A stretch of 14,840 bases of DNA, from assembly GCA_035696925.1 (NCBI GenBank), contig DASSDW010000266.1, positions 1 through 14,840 of the forward strand, in the 5' to 3' direction. The first letter of the stretch is position 1; every line of letters begins with the position of its first letter. The notes under the pieces were generated by a model. That model was given only the letters and a program-made list of their open reading frames with translations. It did not search any database and had not been told where the DNA came from. The stretch comes from JAJNBA01 sp035696925 (lineage in GTDB: Bacteria > Actinomycetota > UBA4738 > HRBIN12). Position numbers and translations under genes: made by a program. Positions 6,481 through 12,734 of this stretch are shown here, piece after piece.

Positions 6481-6684
6481 ATGCAACTGTCCGTCGAGCT
6501 CGATCCGACGTCCGTGCGGACGGAAACACCGCAAGACGGGCCTCCGGTGCCTCGCTTCGACGAGGGCCGGGTGTGCGAGGTTGCCGGCTGCCGGACCGTT
6601 CTCTCCGTGTACAACGACGGCGAGCGATGCTGGTCGCATCGACCGATGGAGCGCGTCACGCCGCTCCGGAACCACCGCAGGTAG
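6481..6684 (+). CDS. Small protein with C-x4-C...C-x2-H zinc-finger-like motif
   Basis: 67 residues; ATG preceded by GAGGAGG six bases upstream. Seen: a non-conserved acidic head, then VCEVAGCRTVLSVYNDGERC and WSH, giving Cys-x4-Cys-x13-Cys-x2-His, a likely zinc site, followed by a basic tail (RNHRR). Known: small actinobacterial-type proteins with the 'C....C.T.LS.YN....C..H' pattern are widespread; their function has not been established as far as I know. The strongest SigB-type promoter in the window sits in front of it, so it is probably a general-stress gene. A 7-pair hairpin starts at the last base of its stop codon. Confidence 0.75.
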   Translation: MQLSVELDPTSVRTETPQDGPPVPRFDEGRVCEVAGCRTVLSVYNDGERCWSHRPMERVTPLRNHRR

Positions 6685-6707
6685 CTCTCGGCTCGTCAGG
6701 CGAGAGC
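6684..6707 (+). terminator. Weak hairpin after the small zinc-type gene
   Basis: GCTCTCG (6684-6690) pairs perfectly with CGAGAGC (6701-6707) around a 10-base loop. No T-tract follows, so termination is uncertain. Confidence 0.3.
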
Positions 6708-6746
6708 CTCCCCCAGAACGACCGGACCCGCTACACACTTCCCTTC

Positions 6747-6769
6747 GGGGTTGCCGGAACCCCTACCAT
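6747..6769 (+). promoter_or_regulatory. Leaderless-type -10 with adjoining inverted repeat before the kinase-phosphatase operon
   Basis: TACCAT (6764-6769) ends seven bases before the ATG at 6777, as in leaderless promoters. Directly upstream, GGGGTT (6747-6752) and AACCCC (6758-6763) form a perfect 6-base inverted repeat with a 5-base spacer, covering the -35 to -10 interval; it could be an operator. No SigB-type match is present here. Confidence 0.35.
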
Positions 6770-6776
6770 GTCGGCC

Positions 6777-7160
6777 ATGGAACATCGGGCGACGTTCGAG
6801 CTGGCCCCGGAAGCCGCCTCGGAAGCACGCGCCGTGGTGAACTCCGAGCTCGGGCCGGCCGTCTCGACGAAGGTCCTGGAGGACGCCACGCTCCTGGTGA
6901 GTGAGCTCGTCACCAACGCCGTCCGCCACGCGCCCCGCGAGGGCCTCCCGAAGATCGAGCTCCGGCTCAAGGTGGATCCGGCACGCGTCCGTGTGGTGGT
7001 CTCGGATCCCGGTACGGGGTTCGTCGCGGAGCCCAAGCTGCCCACGGCTTCGGAGAGCTCGGGCTGGGGCCTCTACCTGGTGGACCGGCTCGCGGACCGA
7101 TGGGGGATCATCACGAGGGATCGCAGCGAAGTGTGGTTCGAGATCGACGTGGGTGCGTGA
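6777..7160 (+). CDS. RsbW-like serine kinase / HATPase coupled to a PP2C phosphatase
   Basis: 127 residues from the ATG at 6777. The in-frame ATG at 6768 overlaps the likely -10 and is less likely. Seen: N box SELVTNAVRHA, G1 box DPGTGF, G2 box GWGLYLVDRLADRWG and a C-terminal VWFEIDV strand; the GHKL ATP site is complete. Known: anti-sigma-factor-type kinases of this size phosphorylate a serine in a STAS protein and bind a sigma factor or another partner. Its stop codon overlaps the start of the phosphatase gene (TGATG), so the two are translationally coupled and probably act on the same substrate in opposite directions. It resembles the HATPase at 5277-5681 more than the one next to the sigma factor, by its intact boxes. 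Confidence 0.85.
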   Translation: MEHRATFELAPEAASEARAVVNSELGPAVSTKVLEDATLLVSELVTNAVRHAPREGLPKIELRLKVDPARVRVVVSDPGTGFVAEPKLPTASESSGWGLYLVDRLADRWGIITRDRSEVWFEIDVGA

Positions 7161-9328
7161 TGTCGACCGACCCGACCGAACGGAGTGCGGAGCGGCGGTC
7201 GGTCCGGAAGCCGCGCTCGCCCGGGCCGCTCGCTCCGTGGATCTGGAACCCACGATGGATCCCGGGGTTCGTCCTCGCGCAGGTGGCGGTCCTTCTCGTG
7301 TTCGCAGAGAAGAGTCCGGGGAGCTTCGAAGGGGTCCCGGGAGGCTTCGGCGCGCTCCTGTCGGTGGCGACCGCGATCGTCTGCGGCCCGATCGCGGGGG
7401 CGCTCGTCAGTCTCGTCGGCGGCCTCGTGTTCGTGCCGCTCGTCACGGATTTCGAGCAAGGGTCCCAGTTCTCCGTCTTCCTCTGGCTCATCGCGTCGGT
7501 CGGCTCGGGCGTGATAGCCGGGAGGCTCCGGCAAGCGAACGATGACCGCGCCTCGGCGACGGCGCGCGAACGGCTCGCCGGTAACCGGCTCCACCGGCTC
7601 CAGGCGGTCACGGAGGTGCTGGCCCGCGCGACGACCCCGGAGGACGTCGCGAACGCGACGGTCAGCGCGGCGATCGAGGCGCTCGGGGCCGATGTCGGCG
7701 GACTGACGATCCGCGCCGCTGACGATCCGGGGGTCCTCCGGGTTCTCGTCGGCTCCGCCCTGGACGGGCCCGCCGACACCGGCTGGAAGCAGCACCCGAC
7801 CGACACACCCGCGCCCGGACCGGAGATCGTGCGGACGGGCCGACCGATCTTCATCGAGACCCGCGACGAGCTCCTGGCTCGATTCCCTATCGTTCGCAGG
7901 ATCGAACGCGGAGCCGCACGGTACGGCGGCTTCGCTGGGGTGCCGGTGGCGATGGGGACGGAGATCCTAGGAGCGCTCAGCCTCGGCTTCCATCGGGACC
8001 ACATGGTCCCGCCGGAGGAACGGGGTCTCCTCCTCTCGATCGCCCACCAGGCAGCGATCGCGCTCGACCGCATCCGGTCGAGCGATGACGAGCGTCGCGC
8101 CCGGGCGACCGCGGAGCATGCAGAGGATCGCCTGAGGAAGCTGCAGGCCGTGAGCGACGCCGCGAACGCGGCCAGCGGCCTCGACGAGCTCGTCGAGCGG
8201 GTCCTTCCCGTGGTCCGGGACGCGGTGCTCGCCGACGGCACGTCCTTCCTCTTGTTGTCGGACGACGGCCGCGACCTCCGGCTCAGGGGGCGGGTCGGGG
8301 TTGCGGAGGAAGCGAGCGAAGTCGTCGCGATCCCGCTGGGTGCCGGCGCGTCCGGCCGCATCGCCGCGACCGGCAGGCCGCTCGTCATCGGCGAGATGAC
8401 GCCTCAAGACGTGATCAGTCCGGCGCTGCGCGGGCGACGTTCCTACGTCGGGGTCCCCGTGCGGGTGGGCGGCCGTGTGGTCGGTGTCCTGCACGCCTCG
8501 TCCTCCACGCCGGGCGCGTTCCACGACGACGACGCCGACTTCCTCCAGAGCATCGCGGATTCGCTCGCGGCCACCATCGATCGAACCCGGCTGTTCGACC
8601 AGCGAGACCGCATGGCGACGGCCCTCGAGCGAGCGCTCCTCCCGATGTCGCTGCCACACGTGCCGGGATTCGAGATCGCCACGATGTACCGGCCCTCGCG
8701 GTTCGGCGACGAGGTGGGCGGCGACTTCTACGACGTGTTCGGCGACGGGAAGGTCTGGTACCTCGCGATCGGCGACGTGTGCGGCAAGGGACCGGAGGCC
8801 GCCGCCATCATGGGGATGACCCGGGTCGCCCTCAGGAGCCTCGCGCGCGAGGACGACACCCGGCCCCTTCCCGAGGTGCTGGGGCTCCTCAACGGCTTCC
8901 TGCTCGAGAGCGAGCTGATGGGGGATCGCTTCTGCACCGTGTGCGTCGTCCGCCTCACGTTCTCCGACGAGGGGACCGCCGTGACCGCGTGTCTGGGTGG
9001 TCATCCCCCGCCCCTCGTGGTTCGTGCAGACGGGTCGCTCGACACCGTGGGGAGACCCGGTTCGCTCCTCGGACTGTTCGAGGACATCTCGCTCCACGAG
9101 ATGCACGCGGAGTTGGGCCGAGGTGACGCGATCGCGCTCTTCACCGACGGGCTCACGGAGCTCTCCGTCGAGCGTCCCGATGAGGGAGAGGCCATGCTCC
9201 GGTCGGCGCTCGTCGCCGCTGCCGGCGAGGACGCGGCCGGGATCATCAAGACGGTGGAACGCACCCTGCTCGATCCTCGGGGCGAGCTCCGCGACGACGC
9301 AGCGTTGGTCGTGGCGAAGCGCCTCTAA
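7160..9328 (+). CDS. Membrane-anchored double-GAF PP2C serine phosphatase (RsbU/RsbP type)
   Basis: 722 residues; ATG at 7160 overlaps the kinase stop by one base. Seen: a short cytoplasmic head, about four membrane helices (residues ~33-49, two in 61-94, 105-124), a helical linker (~130-147), GAF domain 1 (~148-304), a charged coiled linker (~308-328), GAF domain 2 (~328-478) and a SpoIIE-like PP2C domain (~490-722). The metal-binding acidic motifs are present: EVGGDFYDVF (~517), GDVCGKGPEAA (~538), DGLTEL (~663) and the terminal DDAALVVAKR (~712). Known: such phosphatases dephosphorylate the STAS antagonist of an RsbW-type anti-sigma factor. Inferred: it senses a membrane or small-molecule signal and activates the sigma factor at 11538-12284 through the STAS protein at 12735. 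Minus-strand reading frames opposite it are shadows. Confidence 0.93.
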   Translation: MSTDPTERSAERRSVRKPRSPGPLAPWIWNPRWIPGFVLAQVAVLLVFAEKSPGSFEGVPGGFGALLSVATAIVCGPIAGALVSLVGGLVFVPLVTDFEQGSQFSVFLWLIASVGSGVIAGRLRQANDDRASATARERLAGNRLHRLQAVTEVLARATTPEDVANATVSAAIEALGADVGGLTIRAADDPGVLRVLVGSALDGPADTGWKQHPTDTPAPGPEIVRTGRPIFIETRDELLARFPIVRRIERGAARYGGFAGVPVAMGTEILGALSLGFHRDHMVPPEERGLLLSIAHQAAIALDRIRSSDDERRARATAEHAEDRLRKLQAVSDAANAASGLDELVERVLPVVRDAVLADGTSFLLLSDDGRDLRLRGRVGVAEEASEVVAIPLGAGASGRIAATGRPLVIGEMTPQDVISPALRGRRSYVGVPVRVGGRVVGVLHASSSTPGAFHDDDADFLQSIADSLAATIDRTRLFDQRDRMATALERALLPMSLPHVPGFEIATMYRPSRFGDEVGGDFYDVFGDGKVWYLAIGDVCGKGPEAAAIMGMTRVALRSLAREDDTRPLPEVLGLLNGFLLESELMGDRFCTVCVVRLTFSDEGTAVTACLGGHPPPLVVRADGSLDTVGRPGSLLGLFEDISLHEMHAELGRGDAIALFTDGLTELSVERPDEGEAMLRSALVAAAGEDAAGIIKTVERTLLDPRGELRDDAALVVAKRL

Positions 9329-9333
9329 CGCGA

Positions 9334-9359
9334 GGGTAGCCCTGGCCAGGAGTGGGTAC
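9334..9359 (+). promoter_or_regulatory. Weak SigB/SigF-type promoter candidate for the YtxH-like gene
   Basis: GGGTAC (9354-9359) lies 16 bases after GGGT (9334-9337). The -10 is good, but the -35 has two mismatches to GTTT. The ATG at 9397 follows after 37 bases. Confidence 0.25.
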
Positions 9360-9396
9360 AGGTTCCCTATCGGCGACCCCGAGGAGGGATCTGGAT

Positions 9397-9765
9397 ATGA
9401 GACAACCAGCGACGATGCAGGAAGCGAAGTCCATGGTCAAGGAGCGTTTCCTCGACCGGCGGGTCGAGAAGCTCTCCAAGGAGAACGACAAGCTGCGAGA
9501 GGCGGTGGGCGAGCTCCGACAGGACCTCGATGAAGCGCAGGATCGCTCGAAGGAGACGCTCGCGGCGCTCTCGAAGAAGACCCGCCGGCCCGGCCGCATG
9601 AAGTGGTTGGTGCTCGCGGGCGGAGCGTACGTGCTCGGCGCCAAGGCGGGCCGCGGTCGCTACGAGCAGCTCAAGGGGTGGGCGCGTTCGCTCGCTCCCG
9701 AGAACGGCAACGGGACGACCGCGACCCAGGTGAGCACAGGTCCCGACCTGCCCAGCAAGGCCTGA
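9397..9765 (+). CDS. YtxH-like coiled-coil membrane protein
   Basis: 122 residues; ATG at 9397 preceded by GAGGAGGG. Seen: a charged heptad-like helix (residues ~12-60, VEKLSKENDKLREAVGELRQ and following), a basic stretch (KKTRRPGRMK), one short hydrophobic segment WLVLAGGAYVLGAKAGRGRY (~70-89) and a polar tail. Known: the 'GYVLGAKAGRERYEQ' signature is shared by actinobacterial-type YtxH-like proteins; YtxH itself is a general-stress protein in Bacillus. Function unknown; it is probably a membrane-attached structural or stress protein with the coiled coil in the cytoplasm. It follows the phosphatase by 68 bases and may be read through from it. A bulged hairpin follows the stop. Confidence 0.8.
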   Translation: MRQPATMQEAKSMVKERFLDRRVEKLSKENDKLREAVGELRQDLDEAQDRSKETLAALSKKTRRPGRMKWLVLAGGAYVLGAKAGRGRYEQLKGWARSLAPENGNGTTATQVSTGPDLPSKA

Positions 9766-9783
9766 CCGACGCGTTCGGTCGAA

Positions 9784-9818
9784 CGAGGGGAGGTGCGCGA
9801 GCCCGCGCCTCTCCCTCG
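9784..9818 (+). terminator. GC-rich hairpin terminator after the YtxH-like gene
   Basis: CGAGGG at 9784-9789 pairs with CCCTCG at 9813-9818. The stem continues through AGG/CCT and GCGCG/CGCGC with small bulges around a short loop. It ends two bases before the next SigB-type promoter, separating the two transcripts. Confidence 0.45.
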
Positions 9819-9819
9819 C

Positions 9820-9845
9820 GTTTGCACGGTCATCGCAGCGGGAAC
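9820..9845 (+). promoter_or_regulatory. SigB/SigF-type promoter before the leader region at 9.85 kb
   Basis: GTTT (9820-9823), 16-base spacer, GGGAAC (9840-9845), consistent with GGGWA. Transcription would start near 9852, a few bases before the ATG at 9859. Confidence 0.6.
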
Positions 9846-9858
9846 CTATGGGCACGTC

Positions 9859-9963
9859 ATGGCACCGCATGCCGACACCTTCCCGGAGGTTCATTCTTCT
9901 CGCCTCGTCCGGGCCCGCCCGCTCCTCCGTGCGGGCGGGCCCGGCGCCTCCCCCATCTCATGA
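9859..9963 (+). CDS. Possible 34-residue leader peptide overlapping the next gene by ATGA
   Basis: An ATG at 9859, about seven bases after the predicted start of a SigB-type transcript, opens a 34-codon frame that ends TCA TGA, the stop overlapping the ATG (9960) of the downstream gene as ATGA. The peptide (MAPHADTFPEVHSSRLVRAR and 14 more) looks like no known family. The frame crosses the strong hairpin at 9909-9944. The downstream ATG has no ribosome-binding site of its own, so coupling through this frame would explain its translation. It may be accidental; no conservation can be checked here. Confidence 0.3.
   Translation: MAPHADTFPEVHSSRLVRARPLLRAGGPGASPIS
9909..9944 (+). terminator. Perfect 13-pair GC hairpin just before the membrane-protein gene
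   Basis: CCGGGCCCGCCCG (9909-9921) pairs exactly with CGGGCGGGCCCGG (9932-9944) around a 10-base loop. It lies ~57 bases into the predicted SigB-type transcript and 15 bases before the ATG at 9960. No T-tract follows. It may be an attenuator, a translation-control hairpin, or the 3' end of a ~95-base small RNA. Confidence 0.5.
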
Positions 9964-10298
9964 GCGGATCTCAGGCTGACAAGGAGCGCTTCGAGCCTCG
10001 CTTGAAGCACAGGCTCTCGACGGGTCTCGTCGTCGGCTCCCTCGTGGGGATCGCGATCGGGATCGGCGTGGGGATGTTCGCGTTCGACGGGCGGGCCGGC
10101 GCCGTCGCCGCCTGCGCCATCGCCGGTCTCATCGCCGGACTGCTCTACGGCACGATCGTCGGTTCGTTCGCCGGCTTGGAATCTCCCGATCCGGGGCAGG
10201 AACCCTCCGAGACATCGCACCCGTTGTCGGAACCCGCGGTGGACGAGGAGCATGAACCGGGCGGCACCGGAACGGACGGCGCGGATCGGCCGGGCTGA
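9960..10298 (+). CDS. Small two-helix membrane protein with acidic tail
   Basis: 112 residues; ATG at 9960. Seen: a charged head (SGSQADKERFEPRLKHR), two glycine/alanine-rich membrane helices (residues ~20-42, GLVVGSLVGIAIGIGVGMFA; ~48-75, AGAVAACAIAGLIAGLLYGT) with GxxxG-type spacing, and an acidic, proline-rich C-terminal tail of ~40 residues. No Shine-Dalgarno precedes the ATG (CGCCTCCCCCATCTC), so translation may depend on the overlapping leader frame. A SigB-type promoter lies at 9820-9845. Family not recognised; the glycine-zipper helices suggest a small inner-membrane stress protein. It converges with the DUF6328 gene across a 45-base gap in which I see no strong terminator. Confidence 0.75.
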   Translation: MSGSQADKERFEPRLKHRLSTGLVVGSLVGIAIGIGVGMFAFDGRAGAVAACAIAGLIAGLLYGTIVGSFAGLESPDPGQEPSETSHPLSEPAVDEEHEPGGTGTDGADRPG

Positions 10299-10343
10299 CC
10301 GGTCCCTCTCGCTGGGATCCCCGCGGCGCGACCCCTGTCGGTG

Positions 10344-10868
10344 TCAGCCCGCGTCCTCGACCCGCCGGAACACCGGCACGGCGAACCAGGAGACGCCCAA
10401 CACGAGGAGGACGACGAGGCTCACCAGGATCGCGGCGACGACGCCGTACAGCACGTTCGTGATGAGGAAGACGACGGTCGCCATCGCGAGCGTGAGCAGC
10501 GCGAGGCCCACGATCGCGAACGTGTTCGATAGACGCAGCATCTCCTCCTTGTCCCCCTGCCGGAAGCGGATCCGGTGGTAGGCAGCGGGCATCGTGAGCG
10601 CCCCGGTCGCGCCCACCGTCAACAGGACGGTGGCGAAGTACACGATCTTGTCGGTCGAGGTCGCATCGTCGAACCCGCTCGAGAAGGGAACGGTGAGGAG
10701 GAAGGCGAGCAGGACCTGCACGCCCGGCAGGATGACGCGGAGGCCGTTCAGCAGCTCGATCAGCTCGCGGTCGACGCGCTCCTTGGGTGATTCGTCGGGG
10801 TCCGTGGTGGCCGTCGATCCACGATCCGCTTCGGCGCCCGCTCGCTGGTTCTGCCGCTCCTTGGTCAC
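10344..10868 (-). CDS. DUF6328 family membrane protein
   Basis: 174 residues from the GTG at 10868. Seen: a hydrophilic head rich in Asp/Glu/Arg (~30 residues), the family stretch ELLNGLRVILPGVQVLLAFL, the AAYHRIRFRQGDKEEMLRLS loop, and four membrane helices (~42-66, ~77-95, ~115-140, ~143-165). Known: these features match the DUF6328 family of small four-helix actinobacterial-type membrane proteins, sometimes mislabelled sodium/proton antiporters; no function is established. A GGGTAC at 10878-10883 (minus) sits ten bases before the start and could be a SigB-type -10, but no GTTT is at the right distance. Divergent from the CBS gene. Confidence 0.88.
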   Translation of the reverse strand: MTKERQNQRAGAEADRGSTATTDPDESPKERVDRELIELLNGLRVILPGVQVLLAFLLTVPFSSGFDDATSTDKIVYFATVLLTVGATGALTMPAAYHRIRFRQGDKEEMLRLSNTFAIVGLALLTLAMATVVFLITNVLYGVVAAILVSLVVLLVLGVSWFAVPVFRRVEDAG

Positions 10869-10903
10869 CGGACCACGGTACCCGACCTACCGCATGGTGC
10901 CGA

Positions 10904-10929
10904 GTTTGGCCGAGGGCGTCGGCGGGAAC
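10904..10929 (+). promoter_or_regulatory. SigB/SigF-type promoter for the CBS-domain gene
   Basis: GTTT (10904-10907), 16-base spacer, GGGAAC (10924-10929). The ATG at 10983 follows after 53 bases, with GAGAGGA as ribosome-binding site. Confidence 0.6.
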
Positions 10930-10982
10930 GCTGGGAGGGCACGGAGGAAGACGGGACGACCGAGCGAGAGAGGACGTGTCCC

Positions 10983-11477
10983 ATGATGCTCGTCAGACAC
11001 GCGATGGCGATGTCTCCGGTGACCGCGTCACCCGACATGAATGCGGGCGACGCCGCCGGGCTCATGGCCGCGAACGACATCGGCGTCGTACCCATCACGG
11101 ACGGCGACCGACTCGTCGGGATCGTGACGGATCGCGATCTGGTACTCCGTGTGCTCGCGGAACGGAAGGACCCGAAGGCCGTGCGTTTGGGAGACATCGC
11201 GACGACGAAGGGGATCGAGACCACCTCGCCGGACACGCAGCTCTGCGACGCCAGGGCGCTGATGGCCGAGCGGCGGATCCGACGGCTCCCGGTCGTCAAG
11301 GACGACCGGCTCGTCGGCATGTTGTCCCTGGGTGACGTGGCGATCGGATCGGCCTCGATGCGGAGCGTGGGCGAGACGCTCGCGTCGATCTCGACGTCGA
11401 TGGCCACCGAGGAGACGAACGCCGGACCCGACATCGGCACGCCCGAACGGGTCAAGGAGGCGCGGGAGGCTTCGTAA
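10983..11477 (+). CDS. CBS-domain pair protein
   Basis: 164 residues; ATG at 10983 (the next codon is also ATG), with GAGAGGA about eight bases upstream. Seen: two CBS motifs in tandem. CBS1 (~6-62) has the signature GVVPITDGDRLVGIVTDRDL; CBS2 (~73-130) has RIRRLPVVKDDRLVGMLSLG and DVA. A Ser/Thr- and Glu-rich tail follows. Known: stand-alone CBS pairs (Bateman modules) bind adenine nucleotides such as AMP, ATP or S-adenosylmethionine and are frequent members of stress regulons (hypoxic or dormancy proteins of mycobacteria, for example). Target unknown. A SigB-type promoter precedes it and a strong hairpin separates it from the convergent sigma-factor gene. Confidence 0.92.
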   Translation: MMLVRHAMAMSPVTASPDMNAGDAAGLMAANDIGVVPITDGDRLVGIVTDRDLVLRVLAERKDPKAVRLGDIATTKGIETTSPDTQLCDARALMAERRIRRLPVVKDDRLVGMLSLGDVAIGSASMRSVGETLASISTSMATEETNAGPDIGTPERVKEAREAS

Positions 11478-11498
11478 CCGTTCCGCTCGAACGTGGGG

Positions 11499-11535
11499 CG
11501 GGAGCCGGTCGCGGACCCCCTCCGTCCGGCTCCCG
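11499..11535. terminator. Bidirectional hairpin terminator between the CBS and sigma-factor genes
   Basis: CGGGAGCCGG (11499-11508) pairs perfectly with CCGGCTCCCG (11526-11535); an inner CGGA/TCCG (11512-11515/11521-11524) extends it. On the plus strand TTTC follows. It lies between two convergent stops, two bases from the sigma-factor stop. Confidence 0.65.
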
Positions 11536-11537
11536 TT

Positions 11538-12284
11538 TCACACCTCTTCGGCGAGCTTCCGGAGCTTCTCCAGCGATTGGGAGACGAGCCGGGAGACGTG
11601 CATCTGCGAGATCCCGAGCTCCCCGGCGATCTCCGTCTGGGTCCTCCCCTCGAAGAACCGCAGGTAGAGGATCGTCCGCTCCCGCTCGGGGAGGTCGCGG
11701 AGCGCGGGCGCGAGGCTCAGCCAGTCATCAGAGACCTGGAAGCTCGGGTCCACGTTCCCGATCGACTCGGCGGCGGTGCTGGACGCGTCGCCGACCGGAG
11801 CATCGAGCGAGTCCGTCGTGTACGCCTGCAGTGCATCGAGGGCCTGCAAGACGTCGTCCTCCCCGATGTCCGCCGCCCGAGCGATCTCCGCGACGGTCGG
11901 AGCCCGGCCGAGGTCCTGCCACATGGTCGACACGGTCCGATTGACGAGGATCGCGGTCTCCTGGACGTTCCGGGGGACGCGCAGCGCCCATCCGCGATCG
12001 CGGAAGTGCCGCTTCAGCTCACCCACGATCGTCGCCGCCGCGTAGGTGGAGAACGGCACTCCCCGCTCGGGATCGAATCGGTCGATCGCGTTCAACAGGC
12101 CGAGAGAGGCGGTCTGAGTGAGATCGTCGACGGGCTCACCCCTGCCCGAGAAGCGCCGGGCGAAGTACTCGGCGAGCGGCAGGAACTCCGTGGCGAGCGC
12201 CTCCCGGGCCGACGGGTCGGGCAATCGACGGAAGAGATCCGTGATCTCCTCGTCGGATCGTGTCTGGCCGGTGCGCTCGCTCAC
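11538..12284 (-). CDS. RNA polymerase sigma factor, SigB/SigF/SigG family
   Basis: 248 residues; the GTG at 12284 overlaps the stop of the anti-sigma gene (GTGA), with no clear ribosome-binding site of its own, so it is translationally coupled. Seen: sigma region 2 (~25-105: AEYFARRFSGRGEPVDDLTQ, then GLLNAIDRFDPERGVPFSTYA and the RDRGWALRVPRNVQE segment typical of SigB/F/G), region 3 (~115-160: LGRAPTVAEIARAADI) and region 4 (~195-245: LPERERTILYLRFFEGRTQT, with the helix-turn-helix EIAGELGISQMHVSRLVSQSL). Known: this family recognises GTTT...GGGWA promoters and is held by RsbW/SpoIIAB-type anti-sigma factors. It is the obvious reader of the GTTT-N16-GGGWA sites in this window. Long plus-strand frames across it are shadows. 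Confidence 0.95.
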   Translation of the reverse strand: MSERTGQTRSDEEITDLFRRLPDPSAREALATEFLPLAEYFARRFSGRGEPVDDLTQTASLGLLNAIDRFDPERGVPFSTYAAATIVGELKRHFRDRGWALRVPRNVQETAILVNRTVSTMWQDLGRAPTVAEIARAADIGEDDVLQALDALQAYTTDSLDAPVGDASSTAAESIGNVDPSFQVSDDWLSLAPALRDLPERERTILYLRFFEGRTQTEIAGELGISQMHVSRLVSQSLEKLRKLAEEV

Positions 12285-12676
12285 CGATCCACACGCTCAC
12301 GACGCTTGGTGAAGCCGATCGACGGACCGGCCCCCTCGGCCCGGTCGGCCCGGACCTCATCGGTCAGTCCTTTCACCACGAGCCAGGGCCACGACGCCGT
12401 GACGCGATCGGTGGGCCACGGGTCCGACCGCCCGTCGGACGTGAGGGTGACTTCCATCGTGTCCCCGTCGCGACCGATCGACATCCGGAGCGACTTCGCG
12501 TCGCCCTCCTCGAGCAGGAGCGACGCCGCCTCCGTGACTGCGAGCCGGATGTCCTCGATCTGGTCGATCGGCAGGTCGAGTCGCGCCGCCACTCCCGCAA
12601 CGACGTTGCGGAGCACTTGGATGAACACCGCGGTCGCAGGGACGTCCACGGAGACTGCCGTCGGGAGATTCGTCAC
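12281..12676 (-). CDS. Anti-sigma factor, RsbW/UsfX-like ATP-binding protein
   Basis: 131 residues from the GTG at 12676, preceded by AGG at eight bases. Seen: an N-terminal strand (AVSVDVPATAVFIQVLRNVV), the N-box helix IEDIRLAVTEAASLLLEEG, central strands (SLRMSIGRDGDTMEVTLTSD) and a C-terminal helix (SWPWLVVKGLTDEVRAD). The N-box Glu is there, but the usual Asn is replaced (EAAS), and no clear G1 box DxGxG is seen. Known: SigF/SigB-partner anti-sigma factors of the UsfX type in Actinobacteria have the same 'DLRLAVDE' N-box helix without the usual Asn. Its 4-base overlap with the sigma gene makes it the cognate anti-sigma factor. Whether it still phosphorylates the STAS protein is open. Confidence 0.85.
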   Translation of the reverse strand: MTNLPTAVSVDVPATAVFIQVLRNVVAGVAARLDLPIDQIEDIRLAVTEAASLLLEEGDAKSLRMSIGRDGDTMEVTLTSDGRSDPWPTDRVTASWPWLVVKGLTDEVRADRAEGAGPSIGFTKRRERVDR

Positions 12677-12686
12677 GGTGTCGACC

Positions 12687-12693
12687 TATACTA
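12687..12693. promoter_or_regulatory. Overlapping divergent -10 elements between the sigma and STAS operons
   Basis: Plus strand TATACT (12687-12692) fits the STAS gene at 12735, giving a ~36-base leader with AGGAGG (12721-12726). Minus strand TAGTAT (12688-12693) fits the anti-sigma gene at 12676, with a nearly leaderless start. The two hexamers share five bases. No GTTT...GGGWA site was found here, so the switch genes are probably read by the housekeeping sigma factor. The -35 elements are weak. Confidence 0.45.
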
Positions 12694-12734
12694 CCGGCGC
12701 CGTTTCGGCTCCCCGACATCAGGAGGTTGGCACC

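Noticed and set aside
7111..9106. Minus-strand frames of 379 and 425 codons opposite the phosphatase gene
   Set aside because: No recognisable domains and the composition of antisense frames; the plus strand encodes GAF and PP2C motifs throughout.
10878..10883. SigB-type -10 (GGGTAC) before the DUF6328 gene
   Set aside because: No GTTT or one-mismatch -35 lies 14-17 bases upstream on the minus strand.
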